Source: Candidatus Aminicenantes bacterium RBG_16_66_30
GTDB lineage: Bacteria; Acidobacteriota; Aminicenantia; Aminicenantales; Saccharicenantaceae
Length of the DNA stretch: 33,263 bases
Assembly (NCBI GenBank): GCA_001775715.1
Contig: MEYC01000098.1
Span: 4,122 to 37,384 of the forward strand
Direction: 5' to 3'
Part shown: positions 7,351 to 15,164 of the stretch, piece after piece
Position numbering within the stretch: the stretch's first letter is position 1
Layout: each line of letters starts with the position of its first letter
Translations under genes and position numbers: made by a program
Notes under the pieces: model-generated
Database searches by the model: none
Told to the model about the DNA's origin: nothing
The model's input: only the letters and a program-made list of their open reading frames with translations

Positions 7351-8595
7351 GTGCGCCGGCTGCTTCTCGTGCTCGCGAACGACGTCCGCCGCCATCTCAA
7401 GGCGCCGATGGCCATCCTGATCTTCATGGTCATCCCGCTGGGCATGACGGGCCTCATCGGCGTTATCTTCGCGCCCCAGACCGAAGGCAGCGAGCTCCCC
7501 CCCATTTCGGTCCTCCTCGTCGACAACGACAAGGGCCTGGCTTCGAAGCTCCTCGTCGGCGCGTTCGACGTCGACCAGATGAAGGAGATGTTCCAGGTGA
7601 CCGTGACCGACGAGGCCGACGGCCGGAAGCGGATGGGGCGCGGCAAGGCCTCGGCCATGGTCGTCATCCCCGAGGGCTTCACCCTTGACCTGCTGGACGC
7701 GAAGCCCGTGACCCTCCTCGTCGTCAAGAACCCGTCCGAGCAGTTCCTGCCCGATGTCGTCGAAGAGTTCATGAACACTATGGCGGTCATGCTGTCGGGC
7801 GTCGTCCAGGCGTTCGCCGAGGAGGTCCGGGGCATCCGGGCCATGCTCGACCGGCCCGTCGAGAGCTTCCCCTGGGATAAGCTCGGCCCGGAGTTCGGCA
7901 AGGCCCAGAAGAAGGTCGTCGCCGCCCGGACATACCTGGACCCCCTGATCCTCCGTCTGAAGGCGGAGGAGACCAAGGCTGCGGGGGCCCGGACGAGCTT
8001 CACCCAGGCGGACCTGTTCTCGGCCGTCCTCCCCGGCATGGCCGTCATGTTCCTGCTGTTCATCGTCCAGACGCTGATGCGCGACATCATCTCCGAGCGC
8101 GAGGACGGCAAGCTCCGGCGCATGCTGACGACGCCGCTCCGGCCGATCGAGCTCATCGGCGCCCGCATCGCCGGCGGCTGGGTCATGGGCATCGCCGTCC
8201 TCCTCGTCATGGTCGCGGCCGGCACCCTCATCTTCCGCGCGACCTGGGGCCCGCTCGGCGGGTTCCTCCTGCTCGGCGCCGTCGCCTCGTTCTGGGCGGC
8301 CGCCTTCTTCGCCCTCCTGCACGCCCTCGTCAGGAACCGGAACCAGTCCGGAGCGTTCAGCGCGCCGATCATCCTGGCCTTCAGCCTGTTCGGGGGCTCG
8401 ATGATGAACCTCGAGGCGATGCCGAAGGCCTTCCGGACGGTCGGGATCCTGACGCCCAACCGCTGGTTCATCGACGGCGCGGCCCTCCTCCGGGACGGCC
8501 GCTTCCCCTTCGTCCCGATCCTCATCTTGGCCGGGAGCGGCATCCTCCTCCTGGCCCTGGCCGTCCCGGCCCTGCGGCGGCGGACATCGGTGTGA
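7351..8595 (+). CDS. ABC-2 type permease, first subunit
   Basis: This 414-residue membrane protein starts with GTG three bases after the ATPase stop. One N-terminal membrane segment (about residues 17-41, ending TGLIGVIFA) is followed by an extracytoplasmic domain of roughly 190 residues and five C-terminal membrane segments, for example GMAVMFLLFIVQTLM and GSGILLLALAVPAL. The motif DIISEREDGKLRRMLTTPLRPIELIGARI before the second group of helices is the coupling region typical of ABC2_membrane_3 permeases of the YbhS/YhgE-like class. It probably pairs with the next gene product as a heterodimer. The substrate is unknown. Confidence 0.9.
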   Translation: MRRLLLVLANDVRRHLKAPMAILIFMVIPLGMTGLIGVIFAPQTEGSELPPISVLLVDNDKGLASKLLVGAFDVDQMKEMFQVTVTDEADGRKRMGRGKASAMVVIPEGFTLDLLDAKPVTLLVVKNPSEQFLPDVVEEFMNTMAVMLSGVVQAFAEEVRGIRAMLDRPVESFPWDKLGPEFGKAQKKVVAARTYLDPLILRLKAEETKAAGARTSFTQADLFSAVLPGMAVMFLLFIVQTLMRDIISEREDGKLRRMLTTPLRPIELIGARIAGGWVMGIAVLLVMVAAGTLIFRATWGPLGGFLLLGAVASFWAAAFFALLHALVRNRNQSGAFSAPIILAFSLFGGSMMNLEAMPKAFRTVGILTPNRWFIDGAALLRDGRFPFVPILILAGSGILLLALAVPALRRRTSV

Positions 8596-8597
8596 CC

Positions 8598-9731
8598 ATG
8601 AGACGCGCGAAACGGATCCTCCACGTGGCCGGGAACGACCTGCGGATCATGGTCGGCGACAAGGCCTTCTTCTTCTGGACCCTGGCCTTCCCGATCTTCT
8701 TCATCGTCATGTTCGGGCTCCTCTACAAGTCGGGGGAGAACGCCCCGGCCGTCGCCGAGCTGACCGTGGTCAACCTCGACGAGGGGCGGTGGGGCGGCTA
8801 TTTCGTCGAGAAGATCAAGGCCCCCAACCTGACGATCAAGACGGCCGACGCCGAGCCGGCCGAATACAGCCGCCTGCTCGTCCTGCCGGCCGACTTCTCG
8901 GCCCGGATCGAGGCCCGGCGCGACCAGGCCCTGGCCTTCAAGAAGCGCTCCGGCGCGTCGGTGAAGGCGGCCGCCCGGGTCGAGACCCGGCTCTATCAGT
9001 CGATCGCCCGGGTCATCAGCGAGCTCGTCCTCTACGGCGAGGGCGATCTCACCAAGTTCCTGGACGGACATCCCGAGTTCCGCGACATCGTCCGGGTCGA
9101 GAGCCGGTTCCCCGAAAAGACGGTCACCGTCGTCCCCAGCGGGTTCGACCACTCCATTCCCGGGACGACCATCCAGTTCATCATGATGATGGTCATCATC
9201 TACGGCGGCGTCACCGTGCTGGAGGACCGGAAGAAGGGGGTCCTGGCGCGGATGCTCTTCTCGCCGCTGTCGACGGCGGACGTCTTCCAGGCCAAGCTCC
9301 TGGGGCGGTGGTCGTTGGGCTTTCTCCAGGCGCTCATGCTCATCGTCGTCGGCAAGATCTTCTTCGGGCTGAATTTGGGCAGCCTGCCGCTCGCGCTCCT
9401 CGTCATCGCCGTCTTCGCTCTGGCCATGGCCGCGCTCAGCGTCTTCATCGGCTCGCTCTGCACGAAAGAGGACATGATCATCGGCCTGGCCGTGCTCCTC
9501 GCCAACATGTTCGCCGGCCTCGGGGGGTGCTGGTGGCCGAACGAGATCGTGCCTCCGGCCGTGCGCCGGGTGGCCATGATCTCGCCGGCCCACTGGGCCA
9601 TGGACGCGCTCCACAAGCTCCGGTTCTTCCAGGGCGGATTCGCCGATATCCTGCCGAACCTGGGGGTCCTCCTGGCGCTGTCCGTGGTCCTGGCGGTCGT
9701 CGCCGGGCGCGCGTTCAAGATCAGGGACTGA
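8598..9731 (+). CDS. ABC-2 type permease, second subunit
   Basis: This protein of about 377 residues has the same plan as its neighbour: one N-terminal helix (FFFWTLAFPIFFIVMFGLLY), an extracytoplasmic domain and five C-terminal helices, with the coupling motif VLEDRKKGVLARMLFSPLSTADVFQAKLLG. Two starts compete: GTG at 8592, which overlaps the previous stop as GTGA, and ATG at 8598, chosen here because ATG is the stronger codon; the difference is two residues. It ends 6 bases from the convergent histidine kinase gene. It probably forms the channel together with the first permease. Confidence 0.9.
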   Translation: MRRAKRILHVAGNDLRIMVGDKAFFFWTLAFPIFFIVMFGLLYKSGENAPAVAELTVVNLDEGRWGGYFVEKIKAPNLTIKTADAEPAEYSRLLVLPADFSARIEARRDQALAFKKRSGASVKAAARVETRLYQSIARVISELVLYGEGDLTKFLDGHPEFRDIVRVESRFPEKTVTVVPSGFDHSIPGTTIQFIMMMVIIYGGVTVLEDRKKGVLARMLFSPLSTADVFQAKLLGRWSLGFLQALMLIVVGKIFFGLNLGSLPLALLVIAVFALAMAALSVFIGSLCTKEDMIIGLAVLLANMFAGLGGCWWPNEIVPPAVRRVAMISPAHWAMDALHKLRFFQGGFADILPNLGVLLALSVVLAVVAGRAFKIRD

Positions 9732-9766
9732 CGCGGGTCAGAACTGCCGGGTGCCGCTGAGCGGCA
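9728..9766. other. Convergent-stop palindromes between permease and kinase genes
   Basis: CTGAC-GCGG-GTCAG (9728-9741) contains both convergent stop codons, and TGCCGCT-G-AGCGGCA (9752-9766) follows within the end of the kinase gene. No T-tract follows on either strand. They may slow polymerase or stabilise both 3' ends, but they are not clear intrinsic terminators. Confidence 0.35.
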
Positions 9767-11114
9767 GGACGATGCGGAAGGTCGTGCCCTTGTCGGGCTC
9801 GCTCTCGGCCTCGATCCCCCCGCCGTGCATCTTGGCCACGGAGAGGGCGATGGCCAGGCCCAGACCCGTGCCCCCGTCGGAGGCGGTCCGGGCCTTGTCC
9901 ACGCGGTAGAACCGGTCGAAGATGAACGGCATGTGTTCGGCCGCGATGCCGATCCCCGTGTCCGTGATGGACGCGACCGCGTGGCTGTCCCTCCGGGCGA
10001 GCGAGGCCGTTATCGCGCCGCCGTCCGGCGTGTAGCGGATGGCGTTGTCGAGGACGTTCAGGAACAGCTGCTTCAGTTTGACCCGGTCGCCCCGGACCTT
10101 GAGGTCGTCCATCGGGCCGAGGTCGAGCCGCAGGCCCTTGTCCTGGACGAGGAGCTCCATGTCCTGGGCCAGCTCGCCGATGAGGTCCTTGAGCCGGATG
10201 TCCTCGAAATCGACCGGCTCCGAACCCGAATCGCTCCTCGCGAGGAGGAGCATCTTGCCGACGACCTCGGACATGTAGGCGACTTCCTGGGACACGAGCT
10301 CGAGCGACCTCTGGTATTCGTCCTCGCTCCGGCTCTTCTCCAGGGCCAGGGAGGATTCGGCCTGGATGATGGCCAGCGGCGTCCGCAGCTCGTGGGAGGC
10401 GTCGGCCACGAACTGGCGCTCCTTCTTGAACGCGGCCTCGAGCCGTCCGATCATCCCGTTCAGCGTCGTGGCCAGCAGGCCCAGCTCGTCGTCCGTCTGG
10501 ACGTCGATGCGCCGGCTCAGGTCGCTTTCGCCGATCCCCCGGGCCGTCTCGGCGATCTGCTCGACCGGCCGGAGGGTCCGGTCCGTCAGGAATATCCCGC
10601 CGATGCCGGCCAGGATGACGACGAAGATGGACGAGTTCAGGATGACCATGCGGAAGATGGCCAGGACGCTGACAATCTCATTCGTCGTCCGCCCGACGAC
10701 GAGGGCGACGCGGGTCTGGGAATCGACGTTGAACGGCGCCGCGTAGAGCCGCACGTCCGGCCCCTCGGCCCGCCCGGCCGACTGGAACGCGCTCTTCCCA
10801 AAGAGGGCCTGCTCGACGGTCTTGTCGATGTTGGAGAACTGGACGTTGGGGCCGAGGCGCTGCATGAGGACGCCGTCCGCGTCATAGATCATGACGAGCT
10901 CGTTGACCTTCTCGTCGAACGTGAACTGGCGGCCGTCGTAAGTGATGGATCCCTGAAGCTCGATGAACCGCGTCCGGAGCGAGTCGTCGAGGTTCCGGTA
11001 GAGGTTCCGCGAGAGGAGGGTGTAGGCGAACGTGCCGAAGACGGCCAGCATGGCCACGATCGCCGCCAGATACCAGAGGGTCAGGCGGAACTTGATGCTC
11101 TTGAGGAACTTCAT
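9738..11114 (-). CDS. Sensor histidine kinase (HAMP, HisKA, HATPase)
   Basis: This 458-residue inner-membrane kinase senses through a periplasmic domain (about 35-150) between two membrane segments (10-34 and 152-177). A HAMP domain follows (about 178-230), then the phospho-accepting His241 in [10 protein letters not shown], the N-box [11 protein letters not shown] (Asn357), and ATP-binding boxes DTGIGI (385-390) and GGTGLGL (414-420). Domain order and length resemble CusS/heavy-metal sensor kinases, and the partner is CusR/CopR-like, but the periplasmic domain gives no readable metal ligands. Its ATG overlaps the response-regulator stop by four bases (ATGA), so the two are translationally coupled. 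Possible targets are the adjacent ABC exporter or the Cus-like operon 4 kb away. Confidence 0.93.
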   Translation of the reverse strand: MKFLKSIKFRLTLWYLAAIVAMLAVFGTFAYTLLSRNLYRNLDDSLRTRFIELQGSITYDGRQFTFDEKVNELVMIYDADGVLMQRLGPNVQFSNIDKTVEQALFGKSAFQSAGRAEGPDVRLYAAPFNVDSQTRVALVVGRTTNEIVSVLAIFRMVILNSSIFVVILAGIGGIFLTDRTLRPVEQIAETARGIGESDLSRRIDVQTDDELGLLATTLNGMIGRLEAAFKKERQFVADASHELRTPLAIIQAESSLALEKSRSEDEYQRSLELVSQEVAYMSEVVGKMLLLARSDSGSEPVDFEDIRLKDLIGELAQDMELLVQDKGLRLDLGPMDDLKVRGDRVKLKQLFLNVLDNAIRYTPDGGAITASLARRDSHAVASITDTGIGIAAEHMPFIFDRFYRVDKARTASDGGTGLGLAIALSVAKMHGGGIEAESEPDKGTTFRIVLPLSGTRQF

Positions 11115-11782
11115 GGGACGCGCAGACGGTAGCCCGCTCCTCTCACGGTCTGGATCAGGCTGTCCTCGCCCTCCCGGTCGATCTTCTTGCGCAGGCGACG
11201 GACATAGACGTCGATGATGTTCGAGAGGCCGTCGAACTCGTAGTCCCAGACGTTCTCGCCGAGCATGGTCCGGGTGACCACGGCGTTGGGGCGGCGCATG
11301 AAGTATTCGAGGATGGCGTACTCCTTCGAGGTCAGCTCGACGCGCCGGCCGTCCCGCCAGACCTCCCGGCTCTGCGGGTCGAGCGTCATGTCCCCGACCT
11401 CGTACTTCTGGACCTTGGGCAGGATGTCGCGCCGGAGCAGGGCGCGCAGGCGCGCCAGAAGCTCGGCGAAGGCGAAGGGCTTGACGACGTAGTCGTCGGC
11501 GCCCGTGTCGAGCCCGGTCACCCTGTCCTCGACGCTGTCCTTGGCCGTGAGCATGAGAACGGGCGTGTTGACGCCCTTGGCCCGGAGGTCGCGGCAGACG
11601 GCGAGTCCGTCCTTCTTGGGCAGCATGATGTCCAGGACGATGAGGTCGAACGGCGTCGTCTCGGCCATGTACTGCGCTTCTTCTCCATCGTAGGCGCTGT
11701 CGACGGCGTACCCCTCTTCGAGAAGCCCTCTCTTGATGATGCCGGCCAGTCGCCTGGAATCTTCGACTACGAGGATCCTCAT
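11111..11782 (-). CDS. OmpR-family response regulator (CusR/CopR-like)
   Basis: This 223-residue DNA-binding regulator has a receiver domain with acidic pocket EDS (7-9), phosphoacceptor Asp51 (VLDIMLP), Thr79 and Lys101 (VKPF), and a C-terminal winged helix (about 127-222) ending [14 protein letters not shown]. The segment [31 protein letters not shown] strongly resembles heavy-metal regulators such as CusR/CopR, though many OmpR proteins share it. The start at 11782 is chosen because it opens the canonical MRILVVEDS, follows GGGAGAG, and is preceded by a promoter whose start point (about 11835) would leave almost no leader for the longer ORF start at 11830. Confidence 0.93.
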   Translation of the reverse strand: MRILVVEDSRRLAGIIKRGLLEEGYAVDSAYDGEEAQYMAETTPFDLIVLDIMLPKKDGLAVCRDLRAKGVNTPVLMLTAKDSVEDRVTGLDTGADDYVVKPFAFAELLARLRALLRRDILPKVQKYEVGDMTLDPQSREVWRDGRRVELTSKEYAILEYFMRRPNAVVTRTMLGENVWDYEFDGLSNIIDVYVRRLRKKIDREGEDSLIQTVRGAGYRLRVP

Positions 11783-11841
11783 CCGTTTCTCTCCCGAGAG
11801 TCGTGCGGTGACAGGCCTAGCATACCGCATTTCAGATGAAT

Positions 11842-11870
11842 ATATTATGAAAATAGAATGAAAACGTCAA
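11842..11870 (-). promoter_or_regulatory. Promoter for the two-component operon
   Basis: Read on the minus strand, TTGACG (11870-11865), a 17-base spacer and TAATAT (11847-11842) form one of the best promoters in the window, in an AT-rich island. The expected start near 11835 gives a leader of about 53 bases to the ATG at 11782. Confidence 0.75.
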
Positions 11871-11900
11871 CCTCATTTTTAATCTAAAATTAATCTTCGT

Positions 11901-11930
11901 TTAACATTGGTTTCATCTCCGGCTGATACT
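11901..11930 (+). promoter_or_regulatory. Possible promoter for the sigma/LuxR hybrid regulator gene
   Basis: TTAACA (11901-11906), an 18-base spacer and GATACT (11925-11930) point toward the regulator gene at 11972. It is back to back with the two-component promoter, 30 bases between the two -35 boxes, so a regulator bound between them could affect both. Confidence 0.5.
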
Positions 11931-11971
11931 GTGACCTGGAACGGGCGAGATCGACGACCTTGGAGAAGACC

Positions 11972-12580
11972 ATGAATGCGATCCTGATGAAACACAACTC
12001 CCTGATGGAGCGGATCGTCAGGGAATACGGCGCCATGATCCGGGCCGCGGTCCAGAAGTCCCTCGGCTTGATGGCGCCCACGGAGGACCTCATCGCCGAG
12101 ATCCATTTCGCGGTCTTCATGACCCTGCGGAAGCTCGGCGAGGGCTGGACGCCGCCGCGGTCGTTCGTGTCCACGGTCGTCAGGAACAAGGTCAACGAGC
12201 TCCTATGGCAGAAGCACTGGGACACGGACGACATCAGCAGGATCAAGAAGCACCGGGCCGAGCAGACCCTCCGCCGGGAGGAGGCCATGGCCCACATCCA
12301 TACCCTCACCCCGGGCGAATTCAAGGTCTTCCGGCTGCTGGGGCTGGGCCTGACGAACCAGGAGGTCGCCGAGAGCCTCTTCATCTCCCCCCTGACCGTC
12401 AGGACCCACGTCAAGAGGATCCACTCCAAGTGCGGCATCCAGGGCCGGGCCAAGCTGGCCCTCGCGGCCTACCAGGCGTGCTATCGCGAGCACGCGGAGA
12501 GCCCCGATGCCGCCGGCCTGACCTCCCACGGCCCCGGCGGGTATCTCAAGCCGAACCTGCTCTCCGAACAGGCTAACTAG
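11972..12580 (+). CDS. Transcription regulator: sigma-region-2-like N-terminus with LuxR/GerE helix-turn-helix
   Basis: This 202-residue cytoplasmic protein has two parts. Residues 10-80 (LMERIVREYG...PTEDLIAEIHFAVFMTL...FVSTVVRNKVNELL) resemble region 2 of ECF sigma factors, the part that contacts core polymerase and the -10 element. Residues 110-168 are a clear LuxR/GerE helix-turn-helix (LTPGEFKVFRLLGLGLTNQEVAESLFISPLTVRTHVKRIHSK). ECF sigma factors normally carry a different region 4, so the combination is uncommon; the protein may act as a sigma factor or simply as a DNA-binding regulator. ATG 11972 is chosen because GGAGAA precedes it by a normal spacing; the TTG at 11960 overlaps that site. 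The tail after residue 172 looks disordered. Confidence 0.7.
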   Translation: MNAILMKHNSLMERIVREYGAMIRAAVQKSLGLMAPTEDLIAEIHFAVFMTLRKLGEGWTPPRSFVSTVVRNKVNELLWQKHWDTDDISRIKKHRAEQTLRREEAMAHIHTLTPGEFKVFRLLGLGLTNQEVAESLFISPLTVRTHVKRIHSKCGIQGRAKLALAAYQACYREHAESPDAAGLTSHGPGGYLKPNLLSEQAN

Positions 12581-12600
12581 GACAGGCCGCCCCCCTTTCA

Positions 12601-12629
12601 TTGACTCCCGACGGGCCCCGTGCTATTTT
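12601..12629 (+). promoter_or_regulatory. Promoter for the InlB-repeat lipoprotein gene
   Basis: TTGACT (12601-12606), a 17-base spacer and TATTTT (12624-12629) lie 26 bases before the ATG at 12656. The longer ORF start at 12620 falls inside the spacer and is excluded. Confidence 0.65.
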
Positions 12630-12655
12630 GTGAGCAAGCGGCTCCCGAGGGACCC

Positions 12656-14359
12656 ATGCCAGAGATTATCCGACGCTCTCGGCCTACGGCTGCCGCTCTG
12701 TGCTTCGCCGGCTTCCTTCTGTCCTTCGCGGCGTGCAAGTCGTCGACCGCGCCGGGCCCCCCCGCCGCGCAATACCAGCTGACGGTCGCGGCCTCGCCCT
12801 CGAACGGAGGGGCGGTCGCGAAGTCGCCCGACCAGGCCCAGTACGCGTCCGGGACGGTCGTGACCCTAACGGCGACGCCCGCGGCCGGCTATCTGTTCAC
12901 CCGCTGGGCCGGGGACGCTGCGGGAACGGCCAACCCGACCACGGTCACGATGAGCGCAAACCGGAGCGTGAGCGCGGTCTTCACGTCGACGACCCCGCGG
13001 CACACGCTGACCGTCGCGGTCTCGCCCTCGACGGGCGGGATCGTCGCGAGATCGCCCAACCTGGCCGAGTACGAGACGGGGACGGTCGTGACGCTGACGG
13101 CGACGCCCGCCTCGGGCTATGAGTTCACCCGTTGGGAGGGGGACGCCTCCGGGACGGCCAATCCCGCTTCGGTCACGATGGACGCGAACAAGAGCGTCAT
13201 CGCCGTCTTCACGGCCACGGTGCGATACACGCTGACCGTCGTCGCTTCGCCCACGGGCGGCGGGACCGTGACGCGATCGCCCGATCTGGCCCAGTACGAT
13301 CCGGGCACGGTCGTGACCCTGACGGCGACACCGGCATTGGGCTACGCGTTCTCGCGCTGGGACGGAGGCCTGACCGGGACGGCCAATCCGGCGACGGTCG
13401 CGATGAGCGCGGACCGGACCGTGACCGCGATCTTCACGGAAACGGACACGCCGGTCATCCGGCTCTCTCCGGCGAGCCTGTTCTTCTCGGCGACCCGCGG
13501 GGGGCCGGCTCCCTTGGCCCAGGCCGTCAGCGTCGAGAACGCCGACGGAGGGACGCTGAGCGGATTGGCCCGGGGCTTCCCCGACGGCGAGCCGAATTGG
13601 CTGACGGCGACGCTCAGCGGGTCCATCGCGCCGGCGACGCTCACGGCCCAGGTCTCCATGTACGATCCCTTCGGCCACCCCCTCGCGCCGGGGACGTACG
13701 CGACCCGCGTCGCCATCTCGTCGGCGACGGCGGCGAACAGCCCTCAGGACATCGCCGTGACGTTCACGATCCTCTCCGAGACGACCCTGACCGCGTTCGC
13801 CGCCTTCGACAACACCGTCATGGCGTCCACCCACGACGCCCAGCCGGCGAACAGGGTCTACTTCGATACCCCCCTAGCCGTGGGCGCCGATTATATCGGG
13901 AGCCCCCCCGGCTATGAGACCATCCAGGCCGCGTCGGCCGTCCTCTTCGATGTCCAGTCTCAGATCGCCGGGCGGAACATCGTCCGGGCGACCCTGCGCC
14001 TGTTCGTCCACACGTCCCGGGGGGACCTGTCCGTCACGCCGCTCATCCGGGTGAGCGCGTTCGCCTCCCTGTGGAATCCGGCCACGTTGACATGGAACGC
14101 CTGGCAGACGATGCAGGTCCATGCGACCGGAACGGCCGTTCAGGACGCGCCGTCGAGCCCGGCTATCCCGGTCGATCTCGACGTCACGACGATCGTCAGG
14201 AACTGGGCCTCCTCGGCCTGGAACAACTACGGCCTCCAGATCGATTCCCTGAACCACCCCTATCCGGGGTCGACGTCCTTGCAGACGACCCGCTTCCAGA
14301 GCCTCGAGCAGTTCTTTGACCTGACGCGGAGGCCCCTGCTCATCGTCGAATTCCAGTGA
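12656..14359 (+). CDS. Cell-surface lipoprotein with three InlB-like repeats and DNRLRE-like domain
   Basis: This 567-residue protein has a signal peptide ending in lipobox FAAC (Cys27), so it should be lipid-anchored. Three repeats of 75-76 residues follow, each beginning (Y/H)(Q/T)LTV..SP..GG and containing TGTVVTLTATPA.GY.F.RW.G and ..VTM.A...V.AVF; these match the divergent InlB B-repeat/Flg_new type of extracellular module. Residues of about 270-385 form a BACON-like beta domain (IRLSPASLFFSA ... SPQDIAVTFTI). The C-terminal 180 residues resemble DNRLRE/CBM96-type domains (TLRLFVHTSRGDL, DVTTIVRNWASSAWNNYGLQI). Together they suggest surface adhesion or polysaccharide binding. It is convergent with the GH16 gene, 13 bases apart. 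No catalytic domain is seen. Confidence 0.8.
   Translation: MPEIIRRSRPTAAALCFAGFLLSFAACKSSTAPGPPAAQYQLTVAASPSNGGAVAKSPDQAQYASGTVVTLTATPAAGYLFTRWAGDAAGTANPTTVTMSANRSVSAVFTSTTPRHTLTVAVSPSTGGIVARSPNLAEYETGTVVTLTATPASGYEFTRWEGDASGTANPASVTMDANKSVIAVFTATVRYTLTVVASPTGGGTVTRSPDLAQYDPGTVVTLTATPALGYAFSRWDGGLTGTANPATVAMSADRTVTAIFTETDTPVIRLSPASLFFSATRGGPAPLAQAVSVENADGGTLSGLARGFPDGEPNWLTATLSGSIAPATLTAQVSMYDPFGHPLAPGTYATRVAISSATAANSPQDIAVTFTILSETTLTAFAAFDNTVMASTHDAQPANRVYFDTPLAVGADYIGSPPGYETIQAASAVLFDVQSQIAGRNIVRATLRLFVHTSRGDLSVTPLIRVSAFASLWNPATLTWNAWQTMQVHATGTAVQDAPSSPAIPVDLDVTTIVRNWASSAWNNYGLQIDSLNHPYPGSTSLQTTRFQSLEQFFDLTRRPLLIVEFQ
12770..13440 (+). repeat. Three InlB-like coding repeats
   Basis: The conserved LTV codons start at 12779, 13007 and 13232, giving periods of 228 and 225 bases. 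Short DNA blocks such as GGTCGTGACNCTGACGGCGAC recur in all three units. Confidence 0.85.
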
Positions 14360-14372
14360 CGGGGCCGGGGCC

Positions 14373-15164
14373 CTATTCCCACAGATAGTAGCGCACGTAG
14401 TCGATGACGTACCGCAGCGGGAAGATGGCGTCGTCGATCCCTTGCTGGCCGCCCCAGTTGCCGCCGATGGCTGTATTGAGGAGCAGGTAGAACGGCCGGT
14501 CGAATCGCCAGTAATCGGGGTACCTGGAATCCTTCCGGTAGGTGAAATACTTCTCTCCGTCGACGATGAAATCCAGCCGGTCGGCGTGCCAATCGACCGC
14601 GTATACGTGGAAGTCCGAGAACGGATCGGCGATGTCGATGTGCCCGCCCCGATCGACCTTCCCGGGATCGTTGACGGAACCCGGCGTGTGGACGGTGGCG
14701 TAGATCATGTCCGGCTCGTAGCCGACGTTCTCCATGATGTCGATCTCGCCGCATTCCGGCCAACCCGCCTGGGGGATGTTCGTGCCCATCATCCAGATGG
14801 CCGGCCACGAGCCGCGACCCGTGGGGATCTTGGCCCGGACCTCGATCCGGCCCCGGAAGAACTCCCGTTTTCCCAGGGTGTTCACGCTGGCCGAGGTGTA
14901 ATGCGCCCCGGCGTATTCCTCTTTTCGGGACTCGATGACGAGATTGCCGCCCTCGACCCGGGCGTTCTCGAGGCGCCCCTCCGTGTAGTACTGGGCCTCC
15001 TGGTTCCGGATGAGGCCGACCTCGTAGCTCCACACCGCCGGATCGGGCGGCCCGTCGGCGCTGAACTCCTCCGCCCAGACGAGCACGGGCTCCGGCGGCT
15101 CCTCCGGCGCGGCGCACGACAGGGCCAGCGCGGCGGCCAGAAGGAGCGGGATGAAGGGCTTCAT
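14373..15164 (-). CDS. GH16-family glycoside hydrolase lipoprotein (laminarinase-like)
   Basis: This 263-residue enzyme should hydrolyse beta-1,3- or mixed-linked glucans or related galactans. The GH16 signature GEIDIMENVG holds the retaining nucleophile Glu140, helper Asp142 and acid/base Glu145; SWPAIWMMG, the Trp-rich FRGRIEVRAKIP and the C-terminal IDYVRYYLW are also family features. The N-terminus MKPFIPLLLAAALALSC gives a lipobox with Cys17, so it is likely membrane-anchored. ATG 15164 overlaps the stop of the RND pump gene as ATGA, which also rejects the longer ORF start at 15200. A glycosidase as last gene of a metal-efflux operon is unexpected. Substrate cannot be assigned from sequence alone. 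Confidence 0.9.
   Translation of the reverse strand: MKPFIPLLLAAALALSCAAPEEPPEPVLVWAEEFSADGPPDPAVWSYEVGLIRNQEAQYYTEGRLENARVEGGNLVIESRKEEYAGAHYTSASVNTLGKREFFRGRIEVRAKIPTGRGSWPAIWMMGTNIPQAGWPECGEIDIMENVGYEPDMIYATVHTPGSVNDPGKVDRGGHIDIADPFSDFHVYAVDWHADRLDFIVDGEKYFTYRKDSRYPDYWRFDRPFYLLLNTAIGGNWGGQQGIDDAIFPLRYVIDYVRYYLWE

Noticed and set aside
6717-9614. 965-residue minus-strand ORF across the ABC permeases
   Set aside because: It runs across two well-supported genes in antisense and has shadow-like composition.
9738-11782. Bce-type antibiotic-sensing module with the ABC exporter
   Set aside because: The kinase has a large periplasmic domain and the permeases are ABC-2 type, unlike BceS/BceB.
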